NCBI GenBank assembly: GCA_016860845.1
Contig: BOKF01000004.1
Coordinates: forward strand, 1-64,000
Source: Chloroflexota bacterium
GTDB taxonomy: Bacteria > Chloroflexota > Anaerolineae > 4572-78 > J111
Length of the DNA: 64,000 nt
Reading direction: 5' to 3'
The notes under the pieces are model-generated. The model ran no database searches and had not been told where the DNA came from. It worked only from the letters and a program-made list of their open reading frames with translations. Made by a program: the position numbers and the translations under genes. Below are positions 50,586 to 59,630 of this stretch, piece after piece (position 1 is the stretch's first letter; every line of letters starts with the position of its first letter).

Positions 50586-51389
50586 ATGCAGTGGGAAAAC
50601 CTTTCTACCCCTCAATTTGTTAAAGCTGTCGAATTGTGTGCAAACGTTTGTCTTTTGCCGCTGGGCGTCATCGAGAAACATGGCGACCATTTGCCGCTGG
50701 GCACCGATGTTTATCTGGCGCGGGAGATTGCTTTGCGCGCTGCCAGGATCGAACCGGTGCTTGTCTTTCCGCCCTATTTCTTTACCCAGATTTTTGAGGC
50801 TCGCCACACGCCGGGAACGGTCGGCATCAACAGCCGGGTCATGTACGACCTGTTGGAGACTACCTGTGACGAGATTGCCCGCAACGGCCTGAAGAAGATC
50901 ATCCTGGTCAACGGGCACGGCGGGAATCGCTACTTTTTACAGCACTTTATCATGCTGCAACTGGAACGGCCCAGGGATTACGTGGTCTACCTGCCCCGGC
51001 CCGACGCCTGGAACCGGGATGAGGAGTTTGCCCGGGGCTGGGAGGAATTGCGCGAGTCCCAGATTCGGGATGAGCACGCCGGCGAGGCGGAAACCAGCAT
51101 GATGCTGGCGACAGCCCCCGACCTGGTGGATATCTCGATGCTGCCCACCGACCAGGGGGTAGCCCAGGACCGCTTGAGCCATCTGGAAAAAAGGGATTTA
51201 TACACGGCTATCGGCTGGTACGCCGACTTTCCGCACCACTACTCCGGCCGGGGTGAGTACGGCACCGCAGCCAAAGGTGAGTTTATTCTAAACCACCTGG
51301 CTAAACGCCTGGTCGAGATAATCCGGGTGGTTAAGGACGATACGGTCACTCCGGCATTGCAACAGGAATTCTTTGAGCGCGTTTTTTGA
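50586..51389 (+). CDS. Creatininase-family amidohydrolase
   Basis: 267-aa metal-dependent amidohydrolase. Metal-site motif VIEKHGDHLPLGTDVYLA (about 25-45), then TPGTVGINSRVMYDLL and VNGHGGNRY, matching the creatininase pattern E-x-H / D / N-G-H-G-G-N; DEHAGEAETS follows with another acidic ligand. Family members hydrolyse cyclic or linear amides, e.g. creatinine or sugar-amide intermediates. RBS GGGAG 7 bases before ATG 50586; the upstream frame overlaps the previous gene. Confidence 0.85.
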   Translation: MQWENLSTPQFVKAVELCANVCLLPLGVIEKHGDHLPLGTDVYLAREIALRAARIEPVLVFPPYFFTQIFEARHTPGTVGINSRVMYDLLETTCDEIARNGLKKIILVNGHGGNRYFLQHFIMLQLERPRDYVVYLPRPDAWNRDEEFARGWEELRESQIRDEHAGEAETSMMLATAPDLVDISMLPTDQGVAQDRLSHLEKRDLYTAIGWYADFPHHYSGRGEYGTAAKGEFILNHLAKRLVEIIRVVKDDTVTPALQQEFFERVF

Positions 51390-51416
51390 CGGAATTTAGC
51401 GCCTTTGGGGGAACAG

Positions 51417-52610
51417 GTGGAACAATTACTAGCCGGCATTCGAGTGATTGACCTGTCGCGGGTGATGGCGGGACCGTACTGCACGATGCTGCTGGGCGAC
51501 CTCGGCGCGGATGTCATCAAGATCGAAGCGCCGGGCCAGGGCGACGACTCCCGCCACTGGGGACCGCCCTTTGCGCCGGGCGGGGAGTCGGCCTACTTTT
51601 TGTGCGCCAATCGCAACAAGCGCAGTTTGACCCTGAATCTGAAATCAGAGCGGGGACTGGCAATCCTGCGGGAGCTGATCCGCCAGGGAGATGTTCTGGT
51701 TGAAAATTTTCGGGCCGGCACCCTGGAAGGCTGGGGGCTGAGTTACGACGAATTGCAGCGGCTGCGGCCCGGCCTGATTTACTGCACCATCACCGGCTAC
51801 GGCTACACCGGCCCCGATCGGGACCGGCCCGGCTATGATTTTGCCATCCAGGCCGAGGGGGGCATTATGAGCCTGACCGGTCCCGCCGACGGCGAGCCGC
51901 ACAAGGTGGGTGTCGCCATTGCCGATATTACCACCGGCCTGTTTGCCGCCAACGCCATCCTGGCCTCGCTCTTTGCCCGCGAGCGCATCGGGGCCGGCCA
52001 GCGCATTGACCTTTCGCTGCTCGACTGTCAGGTCGCCTGGCTGGCTAATGTGGCCAGCGAGTACCTGGTTTCAGGCCAGCCGCCCCAACGTTATGGCAAC
52101 GCCCACCCGACTGTCGTCCCCTATCAAGTTTTCAAAGCGCAGGATCGGCATTTTGTTTTTGCCGTTGGCAACGACAGCCAGTGGCGCAAGTTTTGCCGGG
52201 CAGTGGATCGCGCTGAGTGGGCTGAAGATGTCCGTTTTGCCACCAATGCGGCCCGGGTCGAACATCGGGCAGCGTTGATTCCGCGCTTGAGTGAACTCTT
52301 TGCCACTCGGACCGCAGAGGAGTGGCTGGCGCATCTGGCCGAAATAGGCATCCCGGCCGCGCCCATTAACACGGTAGACCAGGTACTGGCCCATCCCCAG
52401 GTACAGGCGCGGGGCATGCAGGTCGAAGTTAACCACCCTACGGCTGGCCCGCTGCCGTTGGTTGGCTCGCCGCTGCATATTACGACTACCCCACCCCAAA
52501 TCCGCTATCCGCCCCCGCTTCTCGGACAGCACACCAACCCGATTTTGGCCGGCCTGCTGGGCTATGACTCAGCCGCCATTGCGGCCTTAAAGGCGGAGGG
52601 TGTTGTGTAA
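51417..52610 (+). CDS. Family III CoA transferase (CaiB/BaiF)
   Basis: 397-aa CoA transferase that moves CoA between carboxylic acids. Visible: GIRVIDLSRVMAGPYCTMLL, GADVIKIEAPGQGDDSRHWG (catalytic Asp region further along in LIYCTITGYGYTGPDRDRPG), GLFAANAILASLFARE and a C-terminal PLLGQHTNPILAGLLGYD. Start: GTG at 51417; TTG at 51405 is an alternative. Substrate unknown; it suggests a carboxylate product in the pathway. Confidence 0.88.
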   Translation: MEQLLAGIRVIDLSRVMAGPYCTMLLGDLGADVIKIEAPGQGDDSRHWGPPFAPGGESAYFLCANRNKRSLTLNLKSERGLAILRELIRQGDVLVENFRAGTLEGWGLSYDELQRLRPGLIYCTITGYGYTGPDRDRPGYDFAIQAEGGIMSLTGPADGEPHKVGVAIADITTGLFAANAILASLFARERIGAGQRIDLSLLDCQVAWLANVASEYLVSGQPPQRYGNAHPTVVPYQVFKAQDRHFVFAVGNDSQWRKFCRAVDRAEWAEDVRFATNAARVEHRAALIPRLSELFATRTAEEWLAHLAEIGIPAAPINTVDQVLAHPQVQARGMQVEVNHPTAGPLPLVGSPLHITTTPPQIRYPPPLLGQHTNPILAGLLGYDSAAIAALKAEGVV

Positions 52611-52791
52611 TCTATCTTGGAGGGGAAAGCTCTGCTTTACCACTCTCCCACTTTCAGCGAAAAGGAGGTGATGATTCGACAAACCAAAAGGGTTGGCAAA
52701 GCTAAAGGGAATTTGTAGTTTAGTTCTATGCCCTGGAATCAATGTTAGATTTCAAACCCATTTTTAAGAAGAAAGAGAGGAGAATAATAAG

Positions 52792-54210
52792 ATGAAGCAA
52801 AAACTCTGGTTTCTAGCGGTCATTCTGGCGTTGCTGGCCCTGTTAGTCGCTTGCGGCCAGGCGGCAGCCCCAACACCGGCCCAGGAAGAAGCCGCTCCGG
52901 CAGAAGAGGCAAAACCGGCCGAAGCAGCGGCCCCTGCCACAGAACAGCCGGCCGAAGCGGCCCCGGCCACAGAAGAAGCCGCAGTTGAGCCGGCTGAGGC
53001 CGAAGAGCCGGCCGCCGGCTCGGGCGAAGTCGTCGAGCTGCGGTGGCTGCAATGGTGGGTGAATGAGTGGGGGCCGGATAACCACGCCAAGCTGATTGCC
53101 GATTTTGAGGCGCAGCATCCGAACATCAAGGTGACGGTGGTGGACGTGCCGTGGCCGGATATGGCGGGCAAGCTGCAAGCGGCGGCGGCGGGCGGGGAGA
53201 GCTACGACCTGTTCGGAGTGGAAGGGGAGTGGGTAGCCGGGCTGGACAAGCAGGGTTTTGTCGAAACGCTCGATCCCTGGCTGGAGAAAGAGCCGGACTT
53301 TGCGGCCAAGCTGACAGCGACAACGCCGATGAGATTGCAGGGGCAAACCAAGGCGCTGTGTCTGTATCTCATTCCCTATCAATTTGCCTACAATGTTGGC
53401 CTGTTTGCCGAGAAGGGGTATGAACCGCCAACGAACTGGGACGAATTCACGGCGTTGATGGAGCAGATCCACGCGGATGATCCGAACAGCTACGGTATGA
53501 GCATGCCGCTGCAGGATGCTGGTTTCATTATGACCCGCTACTTTGGTTTCCGTTTGGCTCAGGAAGGCGGGCAGTGGTTCGACCAGGAGGGCAAGGTCGC
53601 CTTCAACTCGCCGGAGGGAGTGGCGGCGATGCAGTGGTGGAAGGACTTCTACGACAAGGGGCTGGTCGTGCCCGGCTCGTTGGGCGAGGACCAGGCCCAG
53701 ATGCTGGAGTACGTCGCCAGCGGCCAGGTGCCCTCGGTCATTGATGGCCCCTTCATCTGGACGAAGGCCAAACAGATTGACCCGGAGATCAAGATAGCCT
53801 ATGCGCCGGCCTGGAAGGACAAGACCGGCGGCTACTCCTGGGCTTGCAGCGGGGTCGGCATTTCGGCCAACTCGCCCAACAAGGAAGCGGCCTGGGAGTT
53901 TGTCAAGTACCTGTATTCGGATGAAGTCTCGGTGGATATGACCCAGAAGGTCAGCCTGTTGTGGGGCACGAACGCGGCGGTCGAGTCGCTCAAGGGCAGT
54001 GATGACCCCTTGCTGGCTAACGTGCCTGACTTCGCCAACCAGGACCCCGAACACAACGTGCTGTTCCCGGTTCTGCCCGAAGCCGAGAAGCTGGTTGACT
54101 CCTTCGGCCTGGCTTTCCAGGAGGTCATCGGCGACAAGAAAGACGCCAAGACCGCTCTCGACGAAGCTGCCGCTACCTGGCAGGAAACGTTAGATAGCGC
54201 GGGCCAGTAA
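52792..54210 (+). CDS. ABC-type sugar-binding lipoprotein (family 1 SBP)
   Basis: 472-aa extracellular lipoprotein. Lipobox LLVAC with Cys21, then a Pro/Ala/Glu-rich linker (22-75), then the binding protein: LRWLQWWVNEWGPDNHAKLI, AAGGESYDLFGVEGEWVAG, CLYLIPYQFAYNVGLFAEKG and GVGISANSPNKEAAWEFVKY. Family members bind sugars or glycerol phosphates. It belongs to the importer with permeases 54295 and 55259. AGGAG lies upstream. Confidence 0.9.
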   Translation: MKQKLWFLAVILALLALLVACGQAAAPTPAQEEAAPAEEAKPAEAAAPATEQPAEAAPATEEAAVEPAEAEEPAAGSGEVVELRWLQWWVNEWGPDNHAKLIADFEAQHPNIKVTVVDVPWPDMAGKLQAAAAGGESYDLFGVEGEWVAGLDKQGFVETLDPWLEKEPDFAAKLTATTPMRLQGQTKALCLYLIPYQFAYNVGLFAEKGYEPPTNWDEFTALMEQIHADDPNSYGMSMPLQDAGFIMTRYFGFRLAQEGGQWFDQEGKVAFNSPEGVAAMQWWKDFYDKGLVVPGSLGEDQAQMLEYVASGQVPSVIDGPFIWTKAKQIDPEIKIAYAPAWKDKTGGYSWACSGVGISANSPNKEAAWEFVKYLYSDEVSVDMTQKVSLLWGTNAAVESLKGSDDPLLANVPDFANQDPEHNVLFPVLPEAEKLVDSFGLAFQEVIGDKKDAKTALDEAAATWQETLDSAGQ

Positions 54211-54226
54211 GATCTGCTAAAATTCC

Positions 54227-54256
54227 GGGGCGACGCGCTCGCGAGCGCGTCGCCCC
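54227..54256 (+). repeat. Perfect 30-bp palindrome between binding-protein and permease genes
   Basis: Fifteen-base-pair GC-rich stem without loop (GGGGCGACGCGCTCG and its complement), with no T-run after it. Such hairpins stabilise the upstream mRNA and give more binding protein than permease. Confidence 0.5.
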
Positions 54257-54294
54257 GCAAGAGGGTTGAAATTATCGTCGGAAGGTGAAATATT

Positions 54295-55275
54295 GTGTAT
54301 GAAGAAAGAAATTCTCCCTCGACAACAATGGCCATAGCATCGGATACAAACCTGGCTGAGGCCCCGGCCAGGCGGGATAAGATTGGGCTGTCACGCCGCG
54401 CCCTCACCGGCTATCTGTTTATTGCGCCGTCCATTCTCTTTTTGCTGCTGACCAGCATCTACCCGCTGGTCTATACCCTCTACGTTAGCACCACCGATGT
54501 CAACAAGGGAGAGTGGCACTTTGTGGGGCTGCAACATTACGCGGAGCTGCTGCAAGATGAGTGGTTTTGGAACAGCTTGCGGGCTATCGCTGTTTTCACC
54601 GTCTCCTCGGTGGTGCTGCATCTGTTAATCGGCCTGGCCTTTGCCCTGCTGCTGAACGAAAGCTGGTTCAACAATCTCTTTCGCAACTTTGTGCGGGGGC
54701 TGCTCATCTTGCCCTACGTCTTTTCGACCGCCGCTGCCGGCCTGATGTGGTCGCTGCTGTTTCACCCGTTTGGCCTGCTCAACTATCTGGCGGTTGACCT
54801 TCTGGGCCGGCCCCAGCCCATCGAGTTTTTGGCGACGCCGGGCATGGCCATGACTTCGGTTGTGCTGGTCAATACCTGGAAATCCTATCCTTTTTATATG
54901 CTCATCATTCTGGGCGGCTTACAGGTCATTCCGCCCGAACTCTATGAGGCGGCCAAGGTGGATGGAGCCAGCGCCTGGCAGCGCTTTCGCTACGTTACCC
55001 TGCCCCAACTGCGCCCGGTGCTCATCGCCGCCTCGGTTATTGATGTCATTACTACCGTCGGGCACGTGGACCTGATCAAGATGCTGACCAAGGGCGGCCC
55101 TTTCCGCAGCACCGAAACCGTGGCTTACTACATCCACAAAACCGGCCTGCTCGACGGCAACCTCGGTTACGGCGCGGCCATCAGCACCCTGATGCTGGTC
55201 ATGATGGCCTTTATCACCATCTTTTATCTGCGACTCCTGGCGCGAGGAGGGGAAACCGGTGAAACCAGCTTTTAG
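54295..55275 (+). CDS. ABC sugar-type permease (MalF-like)
   Basis: 326-aa membrane protein with six helices, starting GYLFIAPSILFLLLTSIYPL. The cytoplasmic EAA loop reads LYEAAKVDGASAWQRFRYVT, with the conserved glycine for ATPase contact. GTG start at 54295 with GGAAGG upstream. It overlaps the next permease by 17 bases. Together with the binding lipoprotein it forms an importer; no ATPase gene is present here, so a shared ATPase of MsmK type is likely. Confidence 0.9.
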   Translation: MYEERNSPSTTMAIASDTNLAEAPARRDKIGLSRRALTGYLFIAPSILFLLLTSIYPLVYTLYVSTTDVNKGEWHFVGLQHYAELLQDEWFWNSLRAIAVFTVSSVVLHLLIGLAFALLLNESWFNNLFRNFVRGLLILPYVFSTAAAGLMWSLLFHPFGLLNYLAVDLLGRPQPIEFLATPGMAMTSVVLVNTWKSYPFYMLIILGGLQVIPPELYEAAKVDGASAWQRFRYVTLPQLRPVLIAASVIDVITTVGHVDLIKMLTKGGPFRSTETVAYYIHKTGLLDGNLGYGAAISTLMLVMMAFITIFYLRLLARGGETGETSF

Positions 55276-56113
55276 TTTAGGCTTACATTCAGGCCGTATC
55301 GCCCACCAAATCCTGGTGGTCGGGGCAACCTGCCTGTCGGCCCTGATCATCCTGCTGCCGGTCGTTTGGATGATTAATGCCGCCGTCCGGCCCATCAAAG
55401 AAATTTTGACCTACCCACCCAACTTTATCCCGACCCAGCTCACCTTCAAATACTTTGAGAAAATTATCTTCACTGAGAAGTACCAGACCTACTTTCTCAA
55501 CAGCACCATCTTGGCTCTGTCTACCCTGGTTATTACGATTGGCCTGGGGCTGCTGGCCGCCTACGGTTTTTCCCGTTTCAAAATGCCCGGCGGGCGGCTT
55601 ATGCTGTTGGGTATTGTCGCCCTGCTGATGCTGCCGCCGGTGGTTATCATCATCCCTTACTTCCGGCTGGCCCACCTCATTGATCTGTACGACACCCTGG
55701 GTGGGTTGGTCCTGGTTAACACCGCCTTTATCCTGCCCATCGTCATCTGGCTGCTGAAAGGCTACATCGACTCTATCCCGGTTGATTTGGAAGAAGCGGC
55801 CATGATTGACGGCTGCACCCGCTTGCAAGCGCTGTGGCACGTGCTGGTCCCTTTGACCGTGCCCGGCATTGTCGGCGTTGGCACTTATGTCTTTATCAGC
55901 GCCTGGAACGAGTACCTGCTGGCGATTACCATGACCGACACGCCCGCCTCGCAGCCGCTCACGGTCGGGTTGGCCGCCTTCTTCGGCCAGTATGTGCGCG
56001 ATTGGAACTCAATCATGGCCCTGTCTACCCTGGCCAGCCTGCCGTTGATGCTGATCTTTATCTTCTTTCAGCGCTGGGTGGTGCAGGGGATGACCAGCGG
56101 CGCGGTGAAATAG
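55259..56113 (+). CDS. ABC sugar-type permease (MalG-like)
   Basis: 284-aa membrane protein, six helices: LVVGATCLSALIILLPVVWM, LALSTLVITIGLGLLAAYG, MLLGIVALLMLPPVVIIIP and others. EAA loop reads LEEAAMIDGCTRLQALWHVL. Translationally coupled with the preceding permease by a 17-base overlap. A TPASQPLTVGLAAFFGQY segment marks the MalG-type C-terminus. Confidence 0.9.
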   Translation: MKPAFSLGLHSGRIAHQILVVGATCLSALIILLPVVWMINAAVRPIKEILTYPPNFIPTQLTFKYFEKIIFTEKYQTYFLNSTILALSTLVITIGLGLLAAYGFSRFKMPGGRLMLLGIVALLMLPPVVIIIPYFRLAHLIDLYDTLGGLVLVNTAFILPIVIWLLKGYIDSIPVDLEEAAMIDGCTRLQALWHVLVPLTVPGIVGVGTYVFISAWNEYLLAITMTDTPASQPLTVGLAAFFGQYVRDWNSIMALSTLASLPLMLIFIFFQRWVVQGMTSGAVK

Positions 56114-56123
56114 GAGACCCATT

Positions 56124-56864
56124 ATGAAACTGTTTGATTGCACAGCCGGCTTTGGCGTGTACCGCACCCGCGTTTTTCGCTTTGCCCGGACCGCCGCCGA
56201 GCTGATTGAGGAGCTGGATTTCTGCGGTATCGAGCGGGCGCTGGTCTACCATACGGCGCAGCGCTTCGACGCACCGGCCTCTGGCAACGAGATCATCATG
56301 CAAGAGACCAAAGGCTACGAGCGGCTCATCCCGACCTGGACCCTGCTCCCCAGCCATACCGGCGAGCTGCCACCGCTGGCGGCCATGCTCCGGCACATGC
56401 AGCAACACCGCATCCGGGCCTTGCGCCTCTTCCCGGAGGATCACCGCTACCTGCTCGACGAAGTGACCTGGGGCGACCAGATGGCGGTTTTGATGGAGCG
56501 GCGGATTCCACTCATCATCAAGGCCAGCCTAGACAAGATCGGCCAGCTCCTGCGGGCCTTTCCCGAGCTGGTGGTCATCACCGGCACGCAAGGTTCCAAC
56601 CCGCTGGACCGCTACGCCTGGCCGCTGATCGAGCGCTATCCCCACCTTTATTTTGAAACAGCCGGCTACCTGGTGGATGGCATCCTCGAGGCCTTTTGCC
56701 AGCGCTACGGGGCCGGGCGACTGCTCTTCAGCTCCGGTTTTCCCGACCATGCCAGCGGCGCGGCTCTACTCATGCTGGCTCAGGCCGATATTTCCGAGGC
56801 CGAGCGACAGGCCATCGCCGGGGATAACCTGGCCCGACTTTTAGCGGAGGCGCAACTACCATGA
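56124..56864 (+). CDS. Amidohydrolase-fold protein, weak metal site
   Basis: 246-aa protein with a TIM-barrel amidohydrolase-2 pattern: LFDCTAGFGVYR at the start, IPTWTLLPSHTGEL, RALRLFPEDHRYLLDE, PHLYFETAGYLVDGILEAF, LLFSSGFPDHASGAALLML. The usual N-terminal DxHxH is absent (reads CTAGFG), so it may bind metal poorly or not at all. Its stop overlaps the next gene start by 4 bases (ATGA). Confidence 0.7.
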   Translation: MKLFDCTAGFGVYRTRVFRFARTAAELIEELDFCGIERALVYHTAQRFDAPASGNEIIMQETKGYERLIPTWTLLPSHTGELPPLAAMLRHMQQHRIRALRLFPEDHRYLLDEVTWGDQMAVLMERRIPLIIKASLDKIGQLLRAFPELVVITGTQGSNPLDRYAWPLIERYPHLYFETAGYLVDGILEAFCQRYGAGRLLFSSGFPDHASGAALLMLAQADISEAERQAIAGDNLARLLAEAQLP

Positions 56865-57742
56865 ACCCATCACCGATTGCCCAGGAATATTTAGCTACAG
56901 GTCGTTCCGAGGCCTGCCCCATCATTGATATGCACGGCCATATTGGGCCGTTTCACGCGGCCTATCTGCCGTCGGCTTCACTGGAACGGATGCTGCACAG
57001 CATGGAGCGCTGCGGTGTTAAGCGGATTGTCTGCATGCATCACGTCGCCATTGCCCACGATGTCGAGCGCGGTAATGCCTTGATGCAAGACGTCATTGAT
57101 ACCCACCCCGACAAGTTTTTAGGCTTCTGGGTGATCAATCCTAACTACCCCGACATTATCGCCAAAGATTTGCGGGCTTTTCCGCAGCGGCGCGGCTTTG
57201 TCGGCTTCAAATTCTGGTCCGACTATCACCTGGTCCCGGTCACTTCGCCCAAGTATGCCGCTGCGCTGGAGTACGCCAACGAGCATAGCCTGCTGATTAT
57301 GATCCATACCTGGGGCGAAAGTCCGTTTGACGCCCCGGCCCTGGTCGGCCAGATTGCCGAGCGCTACCCCAAAGCCCAGTTCTTTATGGCCCACTGCGGC
57401 CACGGCGACTGGGAAACGAGCGTCGGCGTGGCCCGCGACCTGCCCAACGTTTACCTGGACCTGACCTCGGTGCCCAATGCCCACGATTTCAGCCTGATGC
57501 CCGGCGGCAGCCTCATGCCTCGGGCGCCGGTGGGTGGAGCCCAGATCAACGGCGTCATCGAGTATATGGTCGAAACGGCCGGTTCTAAAAAGATCGTCTT
57601 TGGCAGCGACCTGCCCTGGTACAGCCAGCACTACCACGCCGGGGCCATTCTGTTTGCCCGCATCAGCGACGAGGCTCGCCACGACATCTTCCACCGCAAC
57701 GCCGAGCGCATGTTGGGGCAGCATTTAATGATGAAAGGCTAA
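56861..57742 (+). CDS. Amidohydrolase (amidohydro-2 family)
   Basis: 293-aa TIM-barrel hydrolase with the complete metal motif: IIDMHGHIGPFH (DxHxH), FMAHCGHGDWETS, VFGSDLPWYSQHYH (final Asp). Such enzymes cleave C-N or C-C bonds in cyclic amides, carboxylates or sugars lactones. Coupled to the preceding gene, from which it probably arose by duplication. Substrate unknown. Confidence 0.85.
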   Translation: MNPSPIAQEYLATGRSEACPIIDMHGHIGPFHAAYLPSASLERMLHSMERCGVKRIVCMHHVAIAHDVERGNALMQDVIDTHPDKFLGFWVINPNYPDIIAKDLRAFPQRRGFVGFKFWSDYHLVPVTSPKYAAALEYANEHSLLIMIHTWGESPFDAPALVGQIAERYPKAQFFMAHCGHGDWETSVGVARDLPNVYLDLTSVPNAHDFSLMPGGSLMPRAPVGGAQINGVIEYMVETAGSKKIVFGSDLPWYSQHYHAGAILFARISDEARHDIFHRNAERMLGQHLMMKG

Positions 57743-57775
57743 GGCTGAGGCTAAGGCCAAGATTAATTCGGGGGG

Positions 57776-57944
57776 TCCTCTTAGTCAGAGGAGTGACGCG
57801 GTGAACCTAAGCATGTCATTTCGACCGGAGCATAGCGGAGGGAGAAATCTCTCAAAACTACTCTTGCAAGACGTGGTATTAGGGATTTCTCGCTCCTTCG
57901 TCGCTCGAAATGACATGACCCCGTAAATCCTGTTAGTCAGAGGA
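57776..57944. repeat. Inverted-repeat element flanked by 17-bp direct repeats
   Basis: CATGTCATTTCGA (57812-57824) is an inverted match to TCGAAATGACATG (57905-57917), with GGAGAAATC inside left (57841) and GATTTCTC inside right (57884). Around it TCCT(C/G)TTAGTCAGAGGA occurs at 57776-57792 and 57928-57944 with one difference. Non-coding, between amidohydrolase and M81 gene. Confidence 0.6.
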
Positions 57945-58045
57945 ATATTTACAACAATTAAACCATTTTTCGGCGGTCGGCGATCCCCCAAGGGGAGGCG
58001 AAGCGCTCTCTGCCGTCGGCAGTCGTACTTTCACAGGAGCTGTTT

Positions 58046-59587
58046 ATGCGGATTGCTATTGCCGGTATCATGCACGAAGCCCTAAATTTTTCACCCATTA
58101 CCGCCTCGCTGAAGGATTTTCAAATCTGGCGCGGCCAGGAAATTCTTTCCAGGGAAGGGCGGCTGTCGCCCTACCCGTCCGGGCAGGGAGGCAAAGATGC
58201 GCATGGGTCTAATTATGCCGACCTGGGCGAGCTGCTGCAGGCTCTGGAGGTCGAGCCGGTCCCCATCCTGATGGCCCACAGTATGACCCCTTCCGGGATC
58301 GTCGAAGAGAAAACGTACCTGCAACTGCGGGCCGAGATTTTCGAGGGTATCCGGCAGGCGGGCAAGCTGGACGGCATCTGCCTGATCCTGCACGGGGCTT
58401 TGCTGGTGGAGAATATTTGGAGCGGCGAGACCGATTTGGTCCGCGAGATTCGGGCGGTGGTCGGGTACGAGCCGCTCATTGCTGTCCGCTTTGACATGCA
58501 TGGCAACCTGACCGAAGAGTTCGCCAACAAAACCGATTTATGGACCGCCTACCGCACCGCTCCCCACCGCGACGCGCCAGAGACCCTGGTGCGGACGGTG
58601 ACTGCCCTGGTTCGCTGCCTGCGGGAAGGGAAACGGCCGCGGCCGGTTTTTATCCGCCTGCCCCTGCTCCTGCCCGGCGAAAAATCCACCACCGGGATTG
58701 ACCCCATGAAATCACTGTTGGCGCTGGTGGCTGAAATCGAGCAGCAGCCCGGCATCCTCACCGCCGACATCCTGGTCGGCTTTGGCTGGGCCGACGCGCC
58801 CCACGCGGGCAGCAATGTGGTGGTGGTCGCTGAAAACGAAACCCATTTGCCACTGGCACGGCAGCAGGCCAAACGGCTGGCCCAGGCAATGTGGGACCAG
58901 CGCCACAACTTTACCTTTGATATGGAAGTGGCCGCCTCGGTGGATGAGGCTATCGAGCGGGCTTTAGCCGCTCCCGAAAGCACCGTCTTCCTGTCCGACT
59001 CCGGCGACAACCCCACGGCCGGCACGCCCGGCGATACGCCCTATTTCCTGTCGCGCCTGCTGGCGAAGGGAGTTCCCGACGCTGTTCTGGCCGGTATTCC
59101 CGACGAAGCAGCGGCGCAGACCTGTTTTGCCGCCGGAGTGGGCGCCCTGGTCACGGTCAGCCTGGGCGGCAAACTGGATCGCAGTCATGGTCAGCCGGTC
59201 GAAGTCACCGGGGTGGTCGAGCATCTGTACCGGCCCAAGTCGGGCGTGCAGGAAGCTGCGGTTGCTACTCTGCGCGTTGGCGGGGTGCGGGTGCTGGTGA
59301 CCGATTTGCGTAAGGCCTTTATGGGGCTGGCCGATTTTCGCCAGGCCGGAGTGGAACCGCTGGAACACAAAATTGTGGTGGTTAAGCTGGGTTATCTGAT
59401 GCCCGAACTGCGCGACGCCGCGCCGCGCGAGATTTTGGCCCTGAGTCCCGGTTATTCGGATATGGATTTTACCCGGCTGCCATACCGCTATGTCACCCGG
59501 CCTATTTTCCCGCTGGATGGCGATTTCGCCTGGCGGCCGGTGATTACCAACACCGCCGGGTACGATTCAGACCCGAAAGGTCTCTAA
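58046..59587 (+). CDS. M81 family metallopeptidase (MlrC-like)
   Basis: 513-aa cytoplasmic protein with the MlrC N- and C-terminal domains. N-terminal metal-site region: RIAIAGIMHEALNFSPITA, HGALLVENIWSGETDLVREI; DMHGNLT (58495) is the second ligand; the C-terminal part has DSGDNPTAGTPGDTP and GLADFRQAGVEP. MlrC in microcystin-degrading strains cleaves a linear tetrapeptide; the members here may cleave other amides or small peptides. ATG 58046 follows AGGAGC by 6 bases. Confidence 0.85.
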   Translation: MRIAIAGIMHEALNFSPITASLKDFQIWRGQEILSREGRLSPYPSGQGGKDAHGSNYADLGELLQALEVEPVPILMAHSMTPSGIVEEKTYLQLRAEIFEGIRQAGKLDGICLILHGALLVENIWSGETDLVREIRAVVGYEPLIAVRFDMHGNLTEEFANKTDLWTAYRTAPHRDAPETLVRTVTALVRCLREGKRPRPVFIRLPLLLPGEKSTTGIDPMKSLLALVAEIEQQPGILTADILVGFGWADAPHAGSNVVVVAENETHLPLARQQAKRLAQAMWDQRHNFTFDMEVAASVDEAIERALAAPESTVFLSDSGDNPTAGTPGDTPYFLSRLLAKGVPDAVLAGIPDEAAAQTCFAAGVGALVTVSLGGKLDRSHGQPVEVTGVVEHLYRPKSGVQEAAVATLRVGGVRVLVTDLRKAFMGLADFRQAGVEPLEHKIVVVKLGYLMPELRDAAPREILALSPGYSDMDFTRLPYRYVTRPIFPLDGDFAWRPVITNTAGYDSDPKGL

Positions 59588-59630
59588 GATCTTTCGGGGC
59601 TTGGAAAAATTTTTTGAGGAGAAAATAATC

